DNA of 64,000 nucleotides. Source: Natronosalvus amylolyticus. GTDB taxonomy: Archaea > Halobacteriota > Halobacteria > Halobacteriales > Natrialbaceae. Within the stretch, counting starts at the first letter, position 1, and every line of letters begins with the position of its first letter. Location: contig NZ_CP101156.1 in the NCBI RefSeq assembly GCF_024298845.1, forward strand, positions 3,038,001 to 3,102,000, written 5' to 3'. Position numbers and translations under genes: made by a program. The notes beneath the pieces were generated by a model. It was not told the DNA's origin. It was given only the letters and a program-made list of their open reading frames with translations, and ran no database searches. Below, in pieces: positions 55,645 through 64,000 of this stretch.

Positions 55645-56238
55645 ATGAATCGACCGCCCATACCGCTCCCCATGAGCGAGTTACCCGAACCGATGCGGGT
55701 CGCCTTCGACAGTCACGATGCGTTCACTCGAACCGACGAGATGGACGGTGCGAACGAAACGGATGACTCGAATGCGGACGAGGGAGGCTATCGACTCGAG
55801 ACGACCGTGTTCGAGACGGTCGTGACGGCTGATCCGGCCGAAGGGAAACGCGATGGCGAAATCACGGTGACGATGACGCTTCCGACGCTGGATGCCGCGA
55901 GCGAGGATCACGTCGCGCCGATCGTCGAGGAAGGCTGGTTCGACACGTTCGAACGGCGACTCGAGGACGTCTTCACTGTCGCCGAAACGGGAACGTACGA
56001 ACCGCCATCGGTCGACTACGACGCCGAGGCCGGGGACGTTCGAGTGACGCTCGAGTACGTCGCCTGGGACGCTCGAACCGGTGTCGAGGACGCCAAGGTC
56101 CTCATCGAGTACGTCGAAGGGACCTACGCACAGGGGTTAATTCCTGGCTATACGTACCGCGGACCCGCTGAAACCCTGCTCGCCACCGCACAGCAGGCGG
56201 GTACGGACGCTGCGGCCGGAAATGAGCCGTCGCTGTAG
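55645..56238 (+). CDS. DUF5813-like conserved haloarchaeal protein
   Basis: 197 residues from 55645, or 188 from an internal ATG at 55672 that begins MSELPEPMRVAFDSHDAF. The core YRLETTVFETVVTADPAEG and EYVEGTYAQGLIPGYTYRGP follow the haloarchaeal DUF5813 pattern. An acidic linker separates the two parts. Function unknown. Confidence 0.7.
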   Translation: MNRPPIPLPMSELPEPMRVAFDSHDAFTRTDEMDGANETDDSNADEGGYRLETTVFETVVTADPAEGKRDGEITVTMTLPTLDAASEDHVAPIVEEGWFDTFERRLEDVFTVAETGTYEPPSVDYDAEAGDVRVTLEYVAWDARTGVEDAKVLIEYVEGTYAQGLIPGYTYRGPAETLLATAQQAGTDAAAGNEPSL

Positions 56239-56445
56239 GCCGTCGCTACGTCGCTCCTCGAGTGGGTGGGTCCGATTCGATTTCCAGACGCGACGGGTAT
56301 CGGTCACCTGGGCTGTCTCTACCCGACTAATGTCTCAATAGTTATTTAATTAAAAAACCGTAGTTAATATTGTCACCATAGCTATTATCGCATACCCGTT
56401 CTAAAGCTCGTTTTCGTGGTGAGGAACGATGGCGGTTGGACTGGC

Positions 56446-56744
56446 CTCGAGCACTGAGTGATCGGACGGGAGGTGCTCGCTCGAGGAAGCAAACGGTCTG
56501 GCCGAGAAACCGGTGTTCGTCGGCCTCGACGAACCCGGTGAGCCGGGGAAAGGTTGGGGCCCCGGCACAGTCACCGCGAGGGAGCGACGCGACCGAGCGG
56601 GCCGACGAACGACCGTCGGGAGTGAGGAGTGCTTTTGGTCCAGCTTTTGCCGAGCGTCGGGCTGTCGTGCAGCAGCTCGCTGCTGTCGACAGCCCCGAGC
56701 GCAGGGCAAAAGGTGGGGGTTCTAGTCCATCGCGATGTACGTTT
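56446..56744. repeat. Left arm of a ~299-bp inverted repeat around trkA
   Basis: Near-identical in reverse complement to 58051-58347, with a few substitutions and small indels. It starts with the last codons of the E1-alpha gene (CTCGAGCACTGAG) and ends with the last codons of the flanking Lrp-like gene. It contains an internal hairpin (GGGCTGTCG...CGACAGCCC) that may terminate transcription. Confidence 0.85.
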
Positions 56745-56952
56745 TCGTGTCGGTGACACCCTCGAGGCCCTGTATTCCACCGGAGGCTGCTTTGAGCACG
56801 CCGTACACCTCTTCGGCGTCGACCTCGGCGATGATATCGTAGTTCCCGGCGACGATATGGGCGTCCGAAACCTGCTCGAGGTCGCGGATGCCAGCGAGCA
56901 GTCCCTCGGATTTTCCGGCGGCGGTTTTCACCATGATAAACGCGTGAACCAT
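56722..56952 (-). CDS. Lrp/AsnC ligand-binding (RAM) domain protein, left copy
   Basis: 76 residues with no DNA-binding domain. It reads MVHAFIMVKTAAGKSEGLL, then VSDAHIVAGNYDIIAEVDAE and ends TKTYIAMD. Stand-alone RAM domains next to TrkA genes are common in haloarchaea and probably bind a small effector. Its last codons fall in the inverted-repeat arm. It is divergent from trkA. Confidence 0.85.
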   Translation of the reverse strand: MVHAFIMVKTAAGKSEGLLAGIRDLEQVSDAHIVAGNYDIIAEVDAEEVYGVLKAASGGIQGLEGVTDTKTYIAMD

Positions 56953-57082
56953 CGTCGCAGTGTGGTACTCTCTGTCATGACTAAAGCTTTTGCCCGTTTC
57001 GCTGGTGATCGAGCAGTGTTCGCGTGAACGAAAACCATGTTTCAGGGTAACATTATTCATGGGTGGCACCGTATCCCCCGAT

Positions 57083-57841
57083 ATGCGGTTTGTCATCATC
57101 GGAGCCGGTCGAGTTGGCCTCCGGACCGCTCGCGTCCTGCGCGAGGAAGGTCACGAGGTGACGCTGATCGAACGCGACGAGTCAGCGGTACGACGTGCCC
57201 GCAATCAGGAGTTCGAGGTCATCCAGGGCGATGGCGCTCGAGAGCCCTTACTCGAGGAGGCAGGCATCAGCGACGCCGACGCGCTTGGGGCGCTCACCAG
57301 CGACCTGAACGTCAACTTCGCGGCGTGTATGATCGGGAAACATCACGGCTGTCGAACGATCATGCGCATCGACGAGGATTATCGCGAGGAGATTTACCGC
57401 AAGTACGCCGACGAGGTCGACGAGGTGATCTATCCCGAGCGACTGGGTGCGATGGGCGCGAAAAACGCCTTACTCGGGGGCACCATCCGGGCCATCGCCG
57501 ATATTGCCCAGCACCTGCAGGTGGTCGAACTGACCATCACCCCCGAGGCACCCGTCCGTGGGTACACCATTAGCGAACTCCAGTTACCCGCGGACGCCAC
57601 GTTGCTCGCCTTCGGAAAGGAAAACGGCACGCTCGCGATCCCGACGGCCGACGAATCACTCGAGGTTGGCGACCGACTGGTCGTTCTCGCGGATTTCGAC
57701 GTGTTGAGCGACGTCCGCCAGATTCTGGTCGGCGAGCCGGCGCGAAACATGGCGACGGATGGCGGCCTCGAGGCGGGCACCGGTTCCGATTCCAGTACGC
57801 ACTCGAGCGAACCACGCGACCCACACAACGGAGGACACTGA
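57083..57841 (+). CDS. trkA: TrkA potassium-uptake NAD-binding regulatory protein
   Basis: 252 residues from MRFVIIGAGRVG. The N-terminal Rossmann domain (GAGRVG, residues 7-12) is followed by the TrkA-C (RCK_C) domain with APVRGYTISELQLPADATLL. It gates K+ channels or transporters in response to NAD(H) or nucleotides. K+ import is central to salt-in halophiles. It is followed one base later by the right Lrp-like gene. An earlier in-frame start at 56990 is rejected. Confidence 0.88.
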   Translation: MRFVIIGAGRVGLRTARVLREEGHEVTLIERDESAVRRARNQEFEVIQGDGAREPLLEEAGISDADALGALTSDLNVNFAACMIGKHHGCRTIMRIDEDYREEIYRKYADEVDEVIYPERLGAMGAKNALLGGTIRAIADIAQHLQVVELTITPEAPVRGYTISELQLPADATLLAFGKENGTLAIPTADESLEVGDRLVVLADFDVLSDVRQILVGEPARNMATDGGLEAGTGSDSSTHSSEPRDPHNGGH

Positions 57842-57842
57842 G

Positions 57843-58073
57843 ATGGTTACTGCATTCGTGATGATCAAGGCGAATACGGGCGAGGCGGATCGACTGAAAG
57901 AAAACATTGCGGAGATCGAGGGCGTCGAATCGGCACACATCGTCGCCGGCGACGTCGACATCATCGCCAAAGCGCGCGTCGAGACGCCGGCAGCGGTCAA
58001 AGAGATCGCGGCGACACGTATTCAGGGGATTCAGGGCGTCGAGGATACGCAAACGTACATCGCGATGGACTAG
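57843..58073 (+). CDS. Lrp/AsnC ligand-binding (RAM) domain protein, right copy
   Basis: 76 residues, the same length as the left copy. It reads MVTAFVMIKANTGEADRL, then VESAHIVAGDVDIIAKARVE and ends TQTYIAMD. It starts one base after the trkA stop, so it is co-transcribed. The last ~8 codons lie in the inverted-repeat arm and match the left copy. Confidence 0.85.
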   Translation: MVTAFVMIKANTGEADRLKENIAEIEGVESAHIVAGDVDIIAKARVETPAAVKEIAATRIQGIQGVEDTQTYIAMD

Positions 58074-58347
58074 AACCCCCACCTTTTGCCCTGCGCTCGG
58101 GCTGTCGACAGCAGCGAGCTGCTGCACGACAGCCCGACGCTCGGCAAAAGCTGGACCAAAAGCACTCCTCACTCCCGACGGTCGTTCGTCGGCCCGCTCG
58201 GTCGCGTCGCTCCCTCGCGGTGACTGTGCCGGGGCCCCAACCTTTCCCCGGCTCACCGGGTTCGTCGTGGACGACGAACGCCGGTTCCCGGCCAGACCGT
58301 TTGTTTCCTCGAGCGAGCACCTCCCGCCCGATCACTCAGTGCTCGAG
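58051..58347. repeat. Right arm of the ~297-bp inverted repeat around trkA
   Basis: Inverted counterpart of 56446-56744. Its outer end includes the last 12 bases of the E1-alpha gene on the minus strand, which suggests the right arm is the original and the left the copy. Confidence 0.85.
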
Positions 58348-59454
58348 TTCCTGCACGTCGTGCGTTTCGAGGAAGCCCTCGAGCCAGTCGCGCTGGTCGG
58401 CCAGTCGGGGTGACAGGTCGCTGTAGACCGGGTCGAAGACGTCCGTGGGCTCGGGCGCTGGTGTCGTTTCAGCCACCTCGATAGCGTCCTCGAGTTCGGC
58501 TTCGACGTCTTCTCGGATCGTTTCGACGAGGTCGTCGTCGAGTACTCCCTGTGCGCGGAGATAGGTTTCGTAGCGCTCGAGCGGGTCGGCGGTCCGCCAC
58601 TCGGGGAGGTCATCTCGCTCGTCGCGATAGCGCGTGGGGTCGTCGCTGGTCGTGTGCGCTCCCTGCCGGTAGGTCAGGCTCTCGACGAGCACCGGCTCGC
58701 CGTCTCGAGCGCATTCGAGGGCTTCCAGGGTGGTCTCGAGGACCGCCAACGGGTCGTTTCCGTCGACCTGTACCCCATCGAAGCCGTAGGCCTCGGCTTT
58801 CTGGGCGATTGTCGCACTGGCGGTCTGGCGCTCGCGCGGGAGCGAAATCGCCCAGTCGTTGTTCTCACAGAAGAAGACGACGGGTGCGTCGAACACGCCC
58901 GCGAAGTTGAGACCCTCGTGGAAGTCGCCCTCGCTCGTGGCTCCGTCGCCGAAATAACAGAGCACGGCCTGTTCGTCACCACGGTAGTTCCGGGCCATAC
59001 CCAGTCCGGCGGCGTGTGGAATCTGCGTCGCAATCGGCACCGCCTGTGGGAACACGTTGTACTCGTGGTCGGAGGTGAATTCGGGGTGGCCGCGTCGAAA
59101 GAGGAAGATGTCGCTCATCGGTACCCCGTGGGCGATCTGCAGCGCGTTCGACCGATAGGTCGGCACGAGCCAGTCGTCGTCGGCGAGGGCGTGGGCGGCT
59201 CCGACCTGGGACGCTTCCTGGCCCTTATACGGCGGATAGCCACTCATCCAACCCCGTCGTTGCAGCGCGACCGCTCGCTCGTCGAACCGTCGTGTCCGAA
59301 CGATATCCCGGTAGACGGCCAGCGCGTCCTCCTCGCTGAACGGCGTCTCCTCGAGGTCCCGTTCCCCGATAATTCGCTTCATGGCGGAGGGGTCGACCGC
59401 GGCCGTGAAAGTGGTTCTGGTCTCGGTTGCTCGTTCGCGGTCGAACTTCATCAC
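58336..59454 (-). CDS. TPP-dependent dehydrogenase E1 component alpha subunit
   Basis: 372 residues. The thiamine-diphosphate motif GDGATSEGDFHEGLNFAG ends near NN (about 167-197). RRGWMSGYPPYKGQEASQVG and VPTYRSNALQIAHG are typical of pyruvate or branched-chain 2-oxoacid E1-alpha. An E1-beta gene is not adjacent in the window. Start could be 59451 or the internal ATG at 59382. Substrate (pyruvate or branched-chain acid) cannot be assigned from sequence alone. Confidence 0.85.
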   Translation of the reverse strand: MMKFDRERATETRTTFTAAVDPSAMKRIIGERDLEETPFSEEDALAVYRDIVRTRRFDERAVALQRRGWMSGYPPYKGQEASQVGAAHALADDDWLVPTYRSNALQIAHGVPMSDIFLFRRGHPEFTSDHEYNVFPQAVPIATQIPHAAGLGMARNYRGDEQAVLCYFGDGATSEGDFHEGLNFAGVFDAPVVFFCENNDWAISLPRERQTASATIAQKAEAYGFDGVQVDGNDPLAVLETTLEALECARDGEPVLVESLTYRQGAHTTSDDPTRYRDERDDLPEWRTADPLERYETYLRAQGVLDDDLVETIREDVEAELEDAIEVAETTPAPEPTDVFDPVYSDLSPRLADQRDWLEGFLETHDVQELEH

Positions 59455-59580
59455 TCGAGGGCTCGACGCCGACCGCCGCTCGAGTGCCGAACACTATCGT
59501 AGCCATAGAACCGATTTACACACCTACCACGATGGTGTCTTGCGATAGGATGTGCAGTGACTTTCGATGGCTACTATAGC

Positions 59581-59652
59581 TTCGGACAGCCCATGCTGTT
59601 TGGACTGCCCATACCGTTCGGACAGCCCATCCGGTTCCGACAGCGAAAAGAA
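59581..59652. repeat. Tandem 18-bp repeats upstream of a small membrane-protein gene
   Basis: Units starting at 59581, 59599, 59617 and 59635 share TTCGGACAGCCCAT-type sequence. The period is a multiple of three. They lie just upstream of the ATG at 59674. Confidence 0.55.
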
Positions 59653-59673
59653 CGCTCGGTTGCTATCGAAGGT

Positions 59674-59994
59674 ATGGACGCTTTCGTCGACGCGGGAGGA
59701 CTGCTCCTCATGGTCGGCTTGCACACCTTGTTCGCGGCCGTCGCGACCCGTTTCTTCAGGCTTCGCCTCGAGACGAGTTGGGGCGCGCTCGTTTACATCG
59801 CCTTCGCCATCCCGGTCGTTCTCTTTGCCTCGATGTTGTTCCTCTCGGGGGCGCTCGGCCTCGGCCCTGACCTGGGCTCGAGAGAGGCGGTGTTCGTCGT
59901 CGTCATCGCCTTGCCGGTCATCCTCGGCTACACCATCGACGTGTTCTGGATGCCCCACCCTGACGACGTGGAGTTGCCGGATACGGTCGAATGA
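59674..59994 (+). CDS. Small haloarchaeal membrane protein (DUF7991-like)
   Basis: 106 residues from MDAFVDAGGLLLMVGLHTLF, with three hydrophobic segments (GALVYIAFAIPVVLFASMLF and EAVFVVVIALPVILGYTIDV) and an acidic tail. An in-frame extension upstream would read through the 18-bp repeats and is less likely. Function unknown. Confidence 0.6.
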   Translation: MDAFVDAGGLLLMVGLHTLFAAVATRFFRLRLETSWGALVYIAFAIPVVLFASMLFLSGALGLGPDLGSREAVFVVVIALPVILGYTIDVFWMPHPDDVELPDTVE

Positions 59995-60110
59995 CATCCT
60001 CTTCGGCGTGAACGCCCGGTTTTCCTCGCGCCTGGAGTCTCGGCTATGCCGAGTTGGTTCAGGAGAGCAAACTCTCTCGTCAACGCCGTGAACGGCGGGG
60101 GACTCTCTCA
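59993..60110. mobile_element. IS200/IS605-end-like relic
   Basis: TGACATCCTCTTCGGCGTGA near 59993 and CGCCGTGAACGGCGGGGG near 60086 resemble the hairpin right ends found beside haloarchaeal TnpB genes. No transposase or TnpB frame remains. Confidence 0.35.
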
Positions 60111-60214
60111 CTGTTTCACGTAGAAAGCTCCGACGGTGCCGCCACGTCGAACTTTTTGCCTTTCACCGTCGTTCCGAGCCCGTTGACCGCTCCCATCGTT
60201 CTCTCGAGCCAGAT

Positions 60215-60814
60215 TCACTCGCGCTCGAGGCGGTCGGCGAGCACGGTTTCGACGCGCTCGAGGACTTCCTCCGGCGATTGGCTGGCGTCGACGCGGACGA
60301 ACCGCTCGGGTTCGTTCTCGATGAGTCGCTCGTAGTTCGCTCGAACCTGTGAGAGATAGGCGGCGTGTTCGAACTTGTTGGTCGCTCCGGCGCGTGCGGC
60401 GGCCGTCTCGGGATCGAGATCGAGGTAAATCGTCAGATCGGGAACGACGGTGAACGCGCGGTGGATGCCGACGATATACTCCATCGGGCGGGTGACTCGA
60501 CCCTCCAGGGTCGCTCCCTGATAGGCGTAGCGCGAGTCGGCGAATCGGTCGGAGATCACGAGGTCGCCGGCCTCGAGCGCCGGTTCGACGACCCGCGCGA
60601 GGTGGTCGGCGTGGTCGGCCGTGTACAAAAACAGTTCCGCGAGCGAATCGGCGTCGTCATCCTGAATCGAACGGTAGACGGCGTCGCCGTACCAGGAACC
60701 GGTCTCGCCGGCGGTAGGTTCCCTGGTGAACGTCGCTTCAGGATACGTATCGTGTAAGGCTTCCCACACCGTCGTCTTGCCGGTGCCGTCCAGTCCCTCG
60801 AGCGTGACGAGCAT
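60215..60814 (-). CDS. tmk: Thymidylate kinase
   Basis: 199 residues. P-loop GLDGTGKTT (7-15), the DRF motif in [13 protein letters not shown] and the LID region ([12 protein letters not shown]) are all present. It phosphorylates dTMP to dTDP. Stands alone and looks complete. Confidence 0.9.
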   Translation of the reverse strand: MLVTLEGLDGTGKTTVWEALHDTYPEATFTREPTAGETGSWYGDAVYRSIQDDDADSLAELFLYTADHADHLARVVEPALEAGDLVISDRFADSRYAYQGATLEGRVTRPMEYIVGIHRAFTVVPDLTIYLDLDPETAAARAGATNKFEHAAYLSQVRANYERLIENEPERFVRVDASQSPEEVLERVETVLADRLERE

Positions 60815-60922
60815 ATCACGTTATCACCCGTTCTGGTTTATGTGTCTGTCTGTCGCCGTTTCTCGAGAACCCTAACAGAGTTAGGTCATACGTATATCCG
60901 GGTGGCCGTCGTGTATACATCC

Positions 60923-61849
60923 ATGAACGTACTGGTCGCTGGCGGAACTGGCTTCATCGGGCAGAACCTGTGTCGAGAACTCCGAGACCGCGACCACGAG
61001 GTAACGGCCCTCTCGAGAAACCCGGACCCGGATTCGGTCCCTGAGGGGGTCGAGACCGCCGTCGGTGACGTCGGTGCCTACGATTCCATCGCCGAGACGG
61101 TCGCCGCACACGACGCCGTGGTCAATCTCGTCGCGCTGTCGCCGCTGTTCGACCCCCCGAGTGGTCTCACGCACGAGGGCGTCCACCTCGATGGGACGAA
61201 AAACCTCGTCCGGGCCGCCGAAGAAGGCGACACGCCCCGGTTCATCCAGATGAGCGGCCTCGGCGTCGATCCCGACGCACCGACGGAGTACCTTCGAACG
61301 AAAGGCCTCGCCGAGGAGGTCGTTCAGGACTCGAGTCTCGAGTGGACGATCTTTTGCCCCTCGGTCGTCTTCGGCGAGGGTGACGAGTTCGTCGGCTTCA
61401 CGAAACTGCTCACCACGCCGTACATCACCGGCTTGCCGGGCGGCGGGAAAACGCCGTTCCAGCCCATCTGGGTGGGCGATCTGGTCCCCATGATGGCAGA
61501 CGCCTTCGAGGACGAGCGCCACGCCGGCAAGTCCTACGAAATCGGTGGCCCGGAGGTCCTCACGATGAAGGAGGTGGCGAAGCTGGCGTACAAGGCCGAC
61601 GGTCGGCCGGTCAAAGTCCTCCCCGTGCCGATGATTCTGGCGAAGTTTGGCCTCACCATGGCGGGCCCGATTCCGTTCATTCCGTTCGGCCCGGATCAGG
61701 CGCGGTCACTCAAAGTGAACAACACCGTCGAGGAGAACGATATCGCCGTGTTCGGCAAGAGCGAAGCCGAATTACGAACCCTCGAGGACTACCTCGGCCT
61801 GACCGAGTCGGTTTCGACGCAGCCTACGGCGCAGTCCGAAGCCGCCTGA
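60923..61849 (+). CDS. NAD(P)-binding epimerase, NDUFA9-like
   Basis: 308 residues from MNVLVAGGTGFIGQNL. It has an N-terminal Rossmann GxxGxxG, then the complex-I NDUFA9 subfamily features FIQMSGLGVDPDAPTEYLRT and GGGKTPFQPIWVGDLVPMMA. The C-terminal tail (QPTAQSEAA) falls within the first unit of a 29-bp tandem repeat, so the end may have been altered by repeat change. Role may be quinone- or lipid-related; not assigned. Confidence 0.85.
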   Translation: MNVLVAGGTGFIGQNLCRELRDRDHEVTALSRNPDPDSVPEGVETAVGDVGAYDSIAETVAAHDAVVNLVALSPLFDPPSGLTHEGVHLDGTKNLVRAAEEGDTPRFIQMSGLGVDPDAPTEYLRTKGLAEEVVQDSSLEWTIFCPSVVFGEGDEFVGFTKLLTTPYITGLPGGGKTPFQPIWVGDLVPMMADAFEDERHAGKSYEIGGPEVLTMKEVAKLAYKADGRPVKVLPVPMILAKFGLTMAGPIPFIPFGPDQARSLKVNNTVEENDIAVFGKSEAELRTLEDYLGLTESVSTQPTAQSEAA

Positions 61850-61945
61850 AACCCACGGCGCAGTCCGAAGCCGCCTGAAACCCACGGCGCAGTCCGAAGC
61901 CGCCTGAAACCCACGACGCAGTCTGAAGCCGCCTGAAACCCTTTG
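61823..61945. repeat. 29-bp tandem repeat, four units
   Basis: CAGTCCGAAGC recurs at 61832, 61861, 61890 and 61919, exactly 29 bases apart, within a unit containing CCTGAAACCCACGGCG. The first unit overlaps the epimerase stop codon; the last carries two substitutions. There are no spacers, so it is not CRISPR. Confidence 0.85.
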
Positions 61946-62024
61946 CTCCTCCATTCCTCGAGAACCCGTCCACAGTAATCGAGTGCGAACAGCGGCGTTG
62001 TCGGATGACGGGTCTTTTGAAACG

Positions 62025-63749
62025 CTACAGCCCGGTAATCGTCCCGTCCGGTTTCACGTCGATCTCCTTTGCTGCCGGCTCCGACGGGAGTCCGGGCATC
62101 GTCATCACGTCGCCCGTCAGGGCAACGACGAACCCTGGCCCGGCAGAGGGGTAGAGCCGACGGACGGTGAGCGTCCAGTCGGTGGGGACGCCGAGTGCCG
62201 TCGGATCGTCCGACAGCGAGGACGGCACCTTCGAAATGCACACCGGCAGGTCGGCAAAGCCCTGTTCGGCCAGTTCTTCGAGGTCGGACCGCGCTCCCTT
62301 CGTGAAGTCGACGCCGTCCGCGCCGTACACCTCGGTGGCGACCGTCTCGAGTTTCGCTTCGAGACTGTCCTCGAGGTCGTACAGCGGCTCGAAGTCGGGC
62401 GCGCCACGGTCGGCGGCATCGCGAGCGGCCCGGGCGAGTTCGACGCCACCCTCGCCACCGTTGCGGTAGACGTCGGAGACGGCAGCCGTCACCCCGCGCT
62501 CTCGACAGTGGGCACGTACGGCCTCGAGGTCGGCCTCGCTGTCGTCGGGGAAGCGGTTGATCGCCACGACGGGGTCGAAGCCGACGTGCTCGAGGACGTC
62601 CAGGTGGTGGTCGAGGTTGGCGAAACCGGCCTCGAGCGCCTCGAGCGAGCGGTCACCGGGAGTCACCGCTTCGTCGAGCGCGTCCTCGCTTTCGAGTACG
62701 TGTTCCCCGTGGTGTTTCAGCGCACGGACGGTTACGACGAGGACGACGGCATCCGGCTCGAGGTCGTGTCTCGAGACGATATCGAAGAACTTCTCGGCCC
62801 CGAGGTCGGCCCCGAAGCCGGCTTCGGTGACGACGTAATCGGCGAGCGAGAGTCCGATCTGGTCGGCGACGATGGTGTTGGTCCCGTGGGCGATGTTCGC
62901 GAAGGGGCCACCGTGGATGAACGCCGGCGTGCCCTCGAGCGTCTGGACGAGGTTCGGTCGGATCGCGTCCCGGAGGACGGCGGCGACGGCACCGGTTGCC
63001 CCGAGGTCGTCGACCGTGACGGGTTCGCCGTCGACGTCGTGGGCGACGATCACGCGGCCGACGCGTGTTTTGAGGTCGGGGATATCGGTCGCCATCCCGA
63101 CGACGGCCATGAGTTCCGAGGCGGCCGTGATGAGAAACTCCGATTCTCGGGGGACGCCGTTGACCGACCCGCCGAGGCCGACGACGACGTTTCGGAGCGC
63201 CCGGTCGTTCATGTCCAGGGCTCGAGGCCAGACGACCTCGCCCGGGTCGATACGGGGCTCCTGGTCCTGGTGGAGGTGGTTGTCGACCATCGCGGCGATG
63301 AGATTGTGAGCGACGGTAATCGCGTGGATATCGCCCGTGAAGTGGACGTTGATGTCGTCCATCGGGATGACCTGGCTGTAGCCGCCACCCGCTGCGCCGC
63401 CTTTGATACCGAATATTGGGCCGAGGGAGGGCTGTCGGACGGCGACGAGTCCGTCCTCGCCCAGTTTGCCGAGCCCCTGTCCAAGCCCGACGGTGGTGAC
63501 GGTTTTCCCCTCACCGGCGCGAGTCGGCGTCATTGCAGTGACGAGGATGAGTTTGCCGTCCCGTGACTCCGCTGTGTGCCGCTGGATCGCGTCGTGGGTC
63601 ACCTTGGCTTTCGTCGACCCCAGCCGTTCGATTTCGTCCGTCTCGAGACCCAGATCGCGGGCGATGTCTTCGATGGGACGATAGCTCGCCGCGTTCGAAA
63701 TTTCGGCGTCGGACGGGATTTCCTCGAGGTGCGTTGTCGTGTCTGTCAT
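62025..63749 (-). CDS. fhs: Formate-tetrahydrofolate ligase
   Basis: 574 residues from MTDTTTHLEEIPSD. It has PTRAGEGKTVTTVGLGQGLG (ATP site), RQPSLGPIFGIKGGAAGGGY and FTGDIHAITVAHNLIAA, the classic FTHFS motifs. It makes 10-formyl-THF from formate, ATP and THF. A start at 63770 is possible but not family-like. It feeds one-carbon and purine metabolism. Confidence 0.92.
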   Translation of the reverse strand: MTDTTTHLEEIPSDAEISNAASYRPIEDIARDLGLETDEIERLGSTKAKVTHDAIQRHTAESRDGKLILVTAMTPTRAGEGKTVTTVGLGQGLGKLGEDGLVAVRQPSLGPIFGIKGGAAGGGYSQVIPMDDINVHFTGDIHAITVAHNLIAAMVDNHLHQDQEPRIDPGEVVWPRALDMNDRALRNVVVGLGGSVNGVPRESEFLITAASELMAVVGMATDIPDLKTRVGRVIVAHDVDGEPVTVDDLGATGAVAAVLRDAIRPNLVQTLEGTPAFIHGGPFANIAHGTNTIVADQIGLSLADYVVTEAGFGADLGAEKFFDIVSRHDLEPDAVVLVVTVRALKHHGEHVLESEDALDEAVTPGDRSLEALEAGFANLDHHLDVLEHVGFDPVVAINRFPDDSEADLEAVRAHCRERGVTAAVSDVYRNGGEGGVELARAARDAADRGAPDFEPLYDLEDSLEAKLETVATEVYGADGVDFTKGARSDLEELAEQGFADLPVCISKVPSSLSDDPTALGVPTDWTLTVRRLYPSAGPGFVVALTGDVMTMPGLPSEPAAKEIDVKPDGTITGL

Positions 63750-64000
63750 ACGGGAACCTCGGTCGGCCACCCTGTTAAAACGCGGCAGTAATTGCGAGAC
63801 AGTGAGAACGACGGTGGACCCGCTTCACTACAGTGAAAGCGATGATGAACGTGCTCACAACAACATCCAGAGAGACAGTTGCCGATGACACGCTCGAGTG
63901 AGGTGTATAAAGGTCAACTGAGTAACCTGTGGGCCGATGCCATCTCCCCCGCTCTAGGCTGAAACCGACGTACGCGTGTCTGGTGATTTCGGGGTTATTC

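Noticed and set aside
57570-58256. 228-codon minus-strand frame through the right inverted-repeat arm
   Set aside because: A very similar arginine/proline-rich frame appears in the left arm because the DNA is duplicated; it has no protein features and overlaps trkA and the Lrp-like gene.
61823-61945. CRISPR array
   Set aside because: Units are directly abutting with no unique spacers and only four copies; no cas gene nearby.
61983-63566. 527-codon plus-strand frame over the formate-tetrahydrofolate ligase
   Set aside because: Mirror of a well-supported enzyme; composition is arginine/valine-rich shadow type.

Overview
The window is haloarchaeal DNA, probably from a Natrialba/Natronorubrum/Haloterrigena-type genome. 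Supporting signs are strongly acidic proteins, a high-GC chromosomal background with CTCGAG-rich codon use, mostly leaderless genes behind TATA boxes, a PGF-CTERM surface protein, a Tat lipoprotein, an archaeal type IV pilin, and a tRNA-Arg used as an integration site. All functional calls come from reading the sequence; no database search was run.

Left chromosomal flank (1-9881): a large protein of repeated DUF4350-like modules with a thermonuclease domain, a secreted protein with a bactofilin-like beta-helix tail, a DUF418 membrane protein, a PH-domain membrane protein and a pilin. A strip of decayed integrase and tRNA fragments (about 9300-9880) follows.

Integrated element (about 9882-44078, 34 kb, lower GC): it is bounded by a 23-bp direct repeat made of the 3' end of tRNA-Arg(TCT), which is intact on the right. 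From left to right it carries a tyrosine integrase; a GNAT protein and a membrane protein; an iteron-like origin candidate next to a ribbon-helix-helix protein and a PrimPol-helicase; a minus-strand set of tiny zinc-finger and acidic proteins ending at a serine recombinase with an AbrB-like partner; and a protein with a RadA-type HhH domain. A defence island follows: HSDR_N nuclease, PLD-SF2 helicase, Eco57I-type methylase, DUF262-DUF1524 (GmrSD-like) protein, HNH nuclease, tandem GIY-YIG nuclease and a winged-helix regulator. Then come a MITE-like element, a three-gene membrane operon, a five-gene overlapping operon ending in a second tyrosine recombinase, and an Mrr-type nuclease cassette bracketed by a duplicated recombinase 3' end. 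No capsid, portal, terminase or conjugation gene was recognised.

Right chromosomal flank (44133-64000): nicotinate phosphoribosyltransferase and, nearby, a nicotinamidase-like hydrolase (both NAD salvage), two Hvo_1808-type surface metallopeptidase homologues, phosphoglycerate mutase, a histidine kinase, a GNAT protein, a heavy-metal chaperone, and several haloarchaeal conserved proteins. A TrkA/Lrp-ligand-domain cluster is enclosed by a ~300-bp inverted repeat. It is followed by a TPP-dependent E1-alpha, thymidylate kinase, an NDUFA9-like epimerase with a 29-bp tandem repeat at its end, and formate-tetrahydrofolate ligase.

The main candidates for something undescribed are the restriction-like island at 22869-36040, the recombinase-end duplication bracketing the Mrr cassette, the long inverted repeat around trkA, and a minus-strand gene that keeps one frame across three stop codons.
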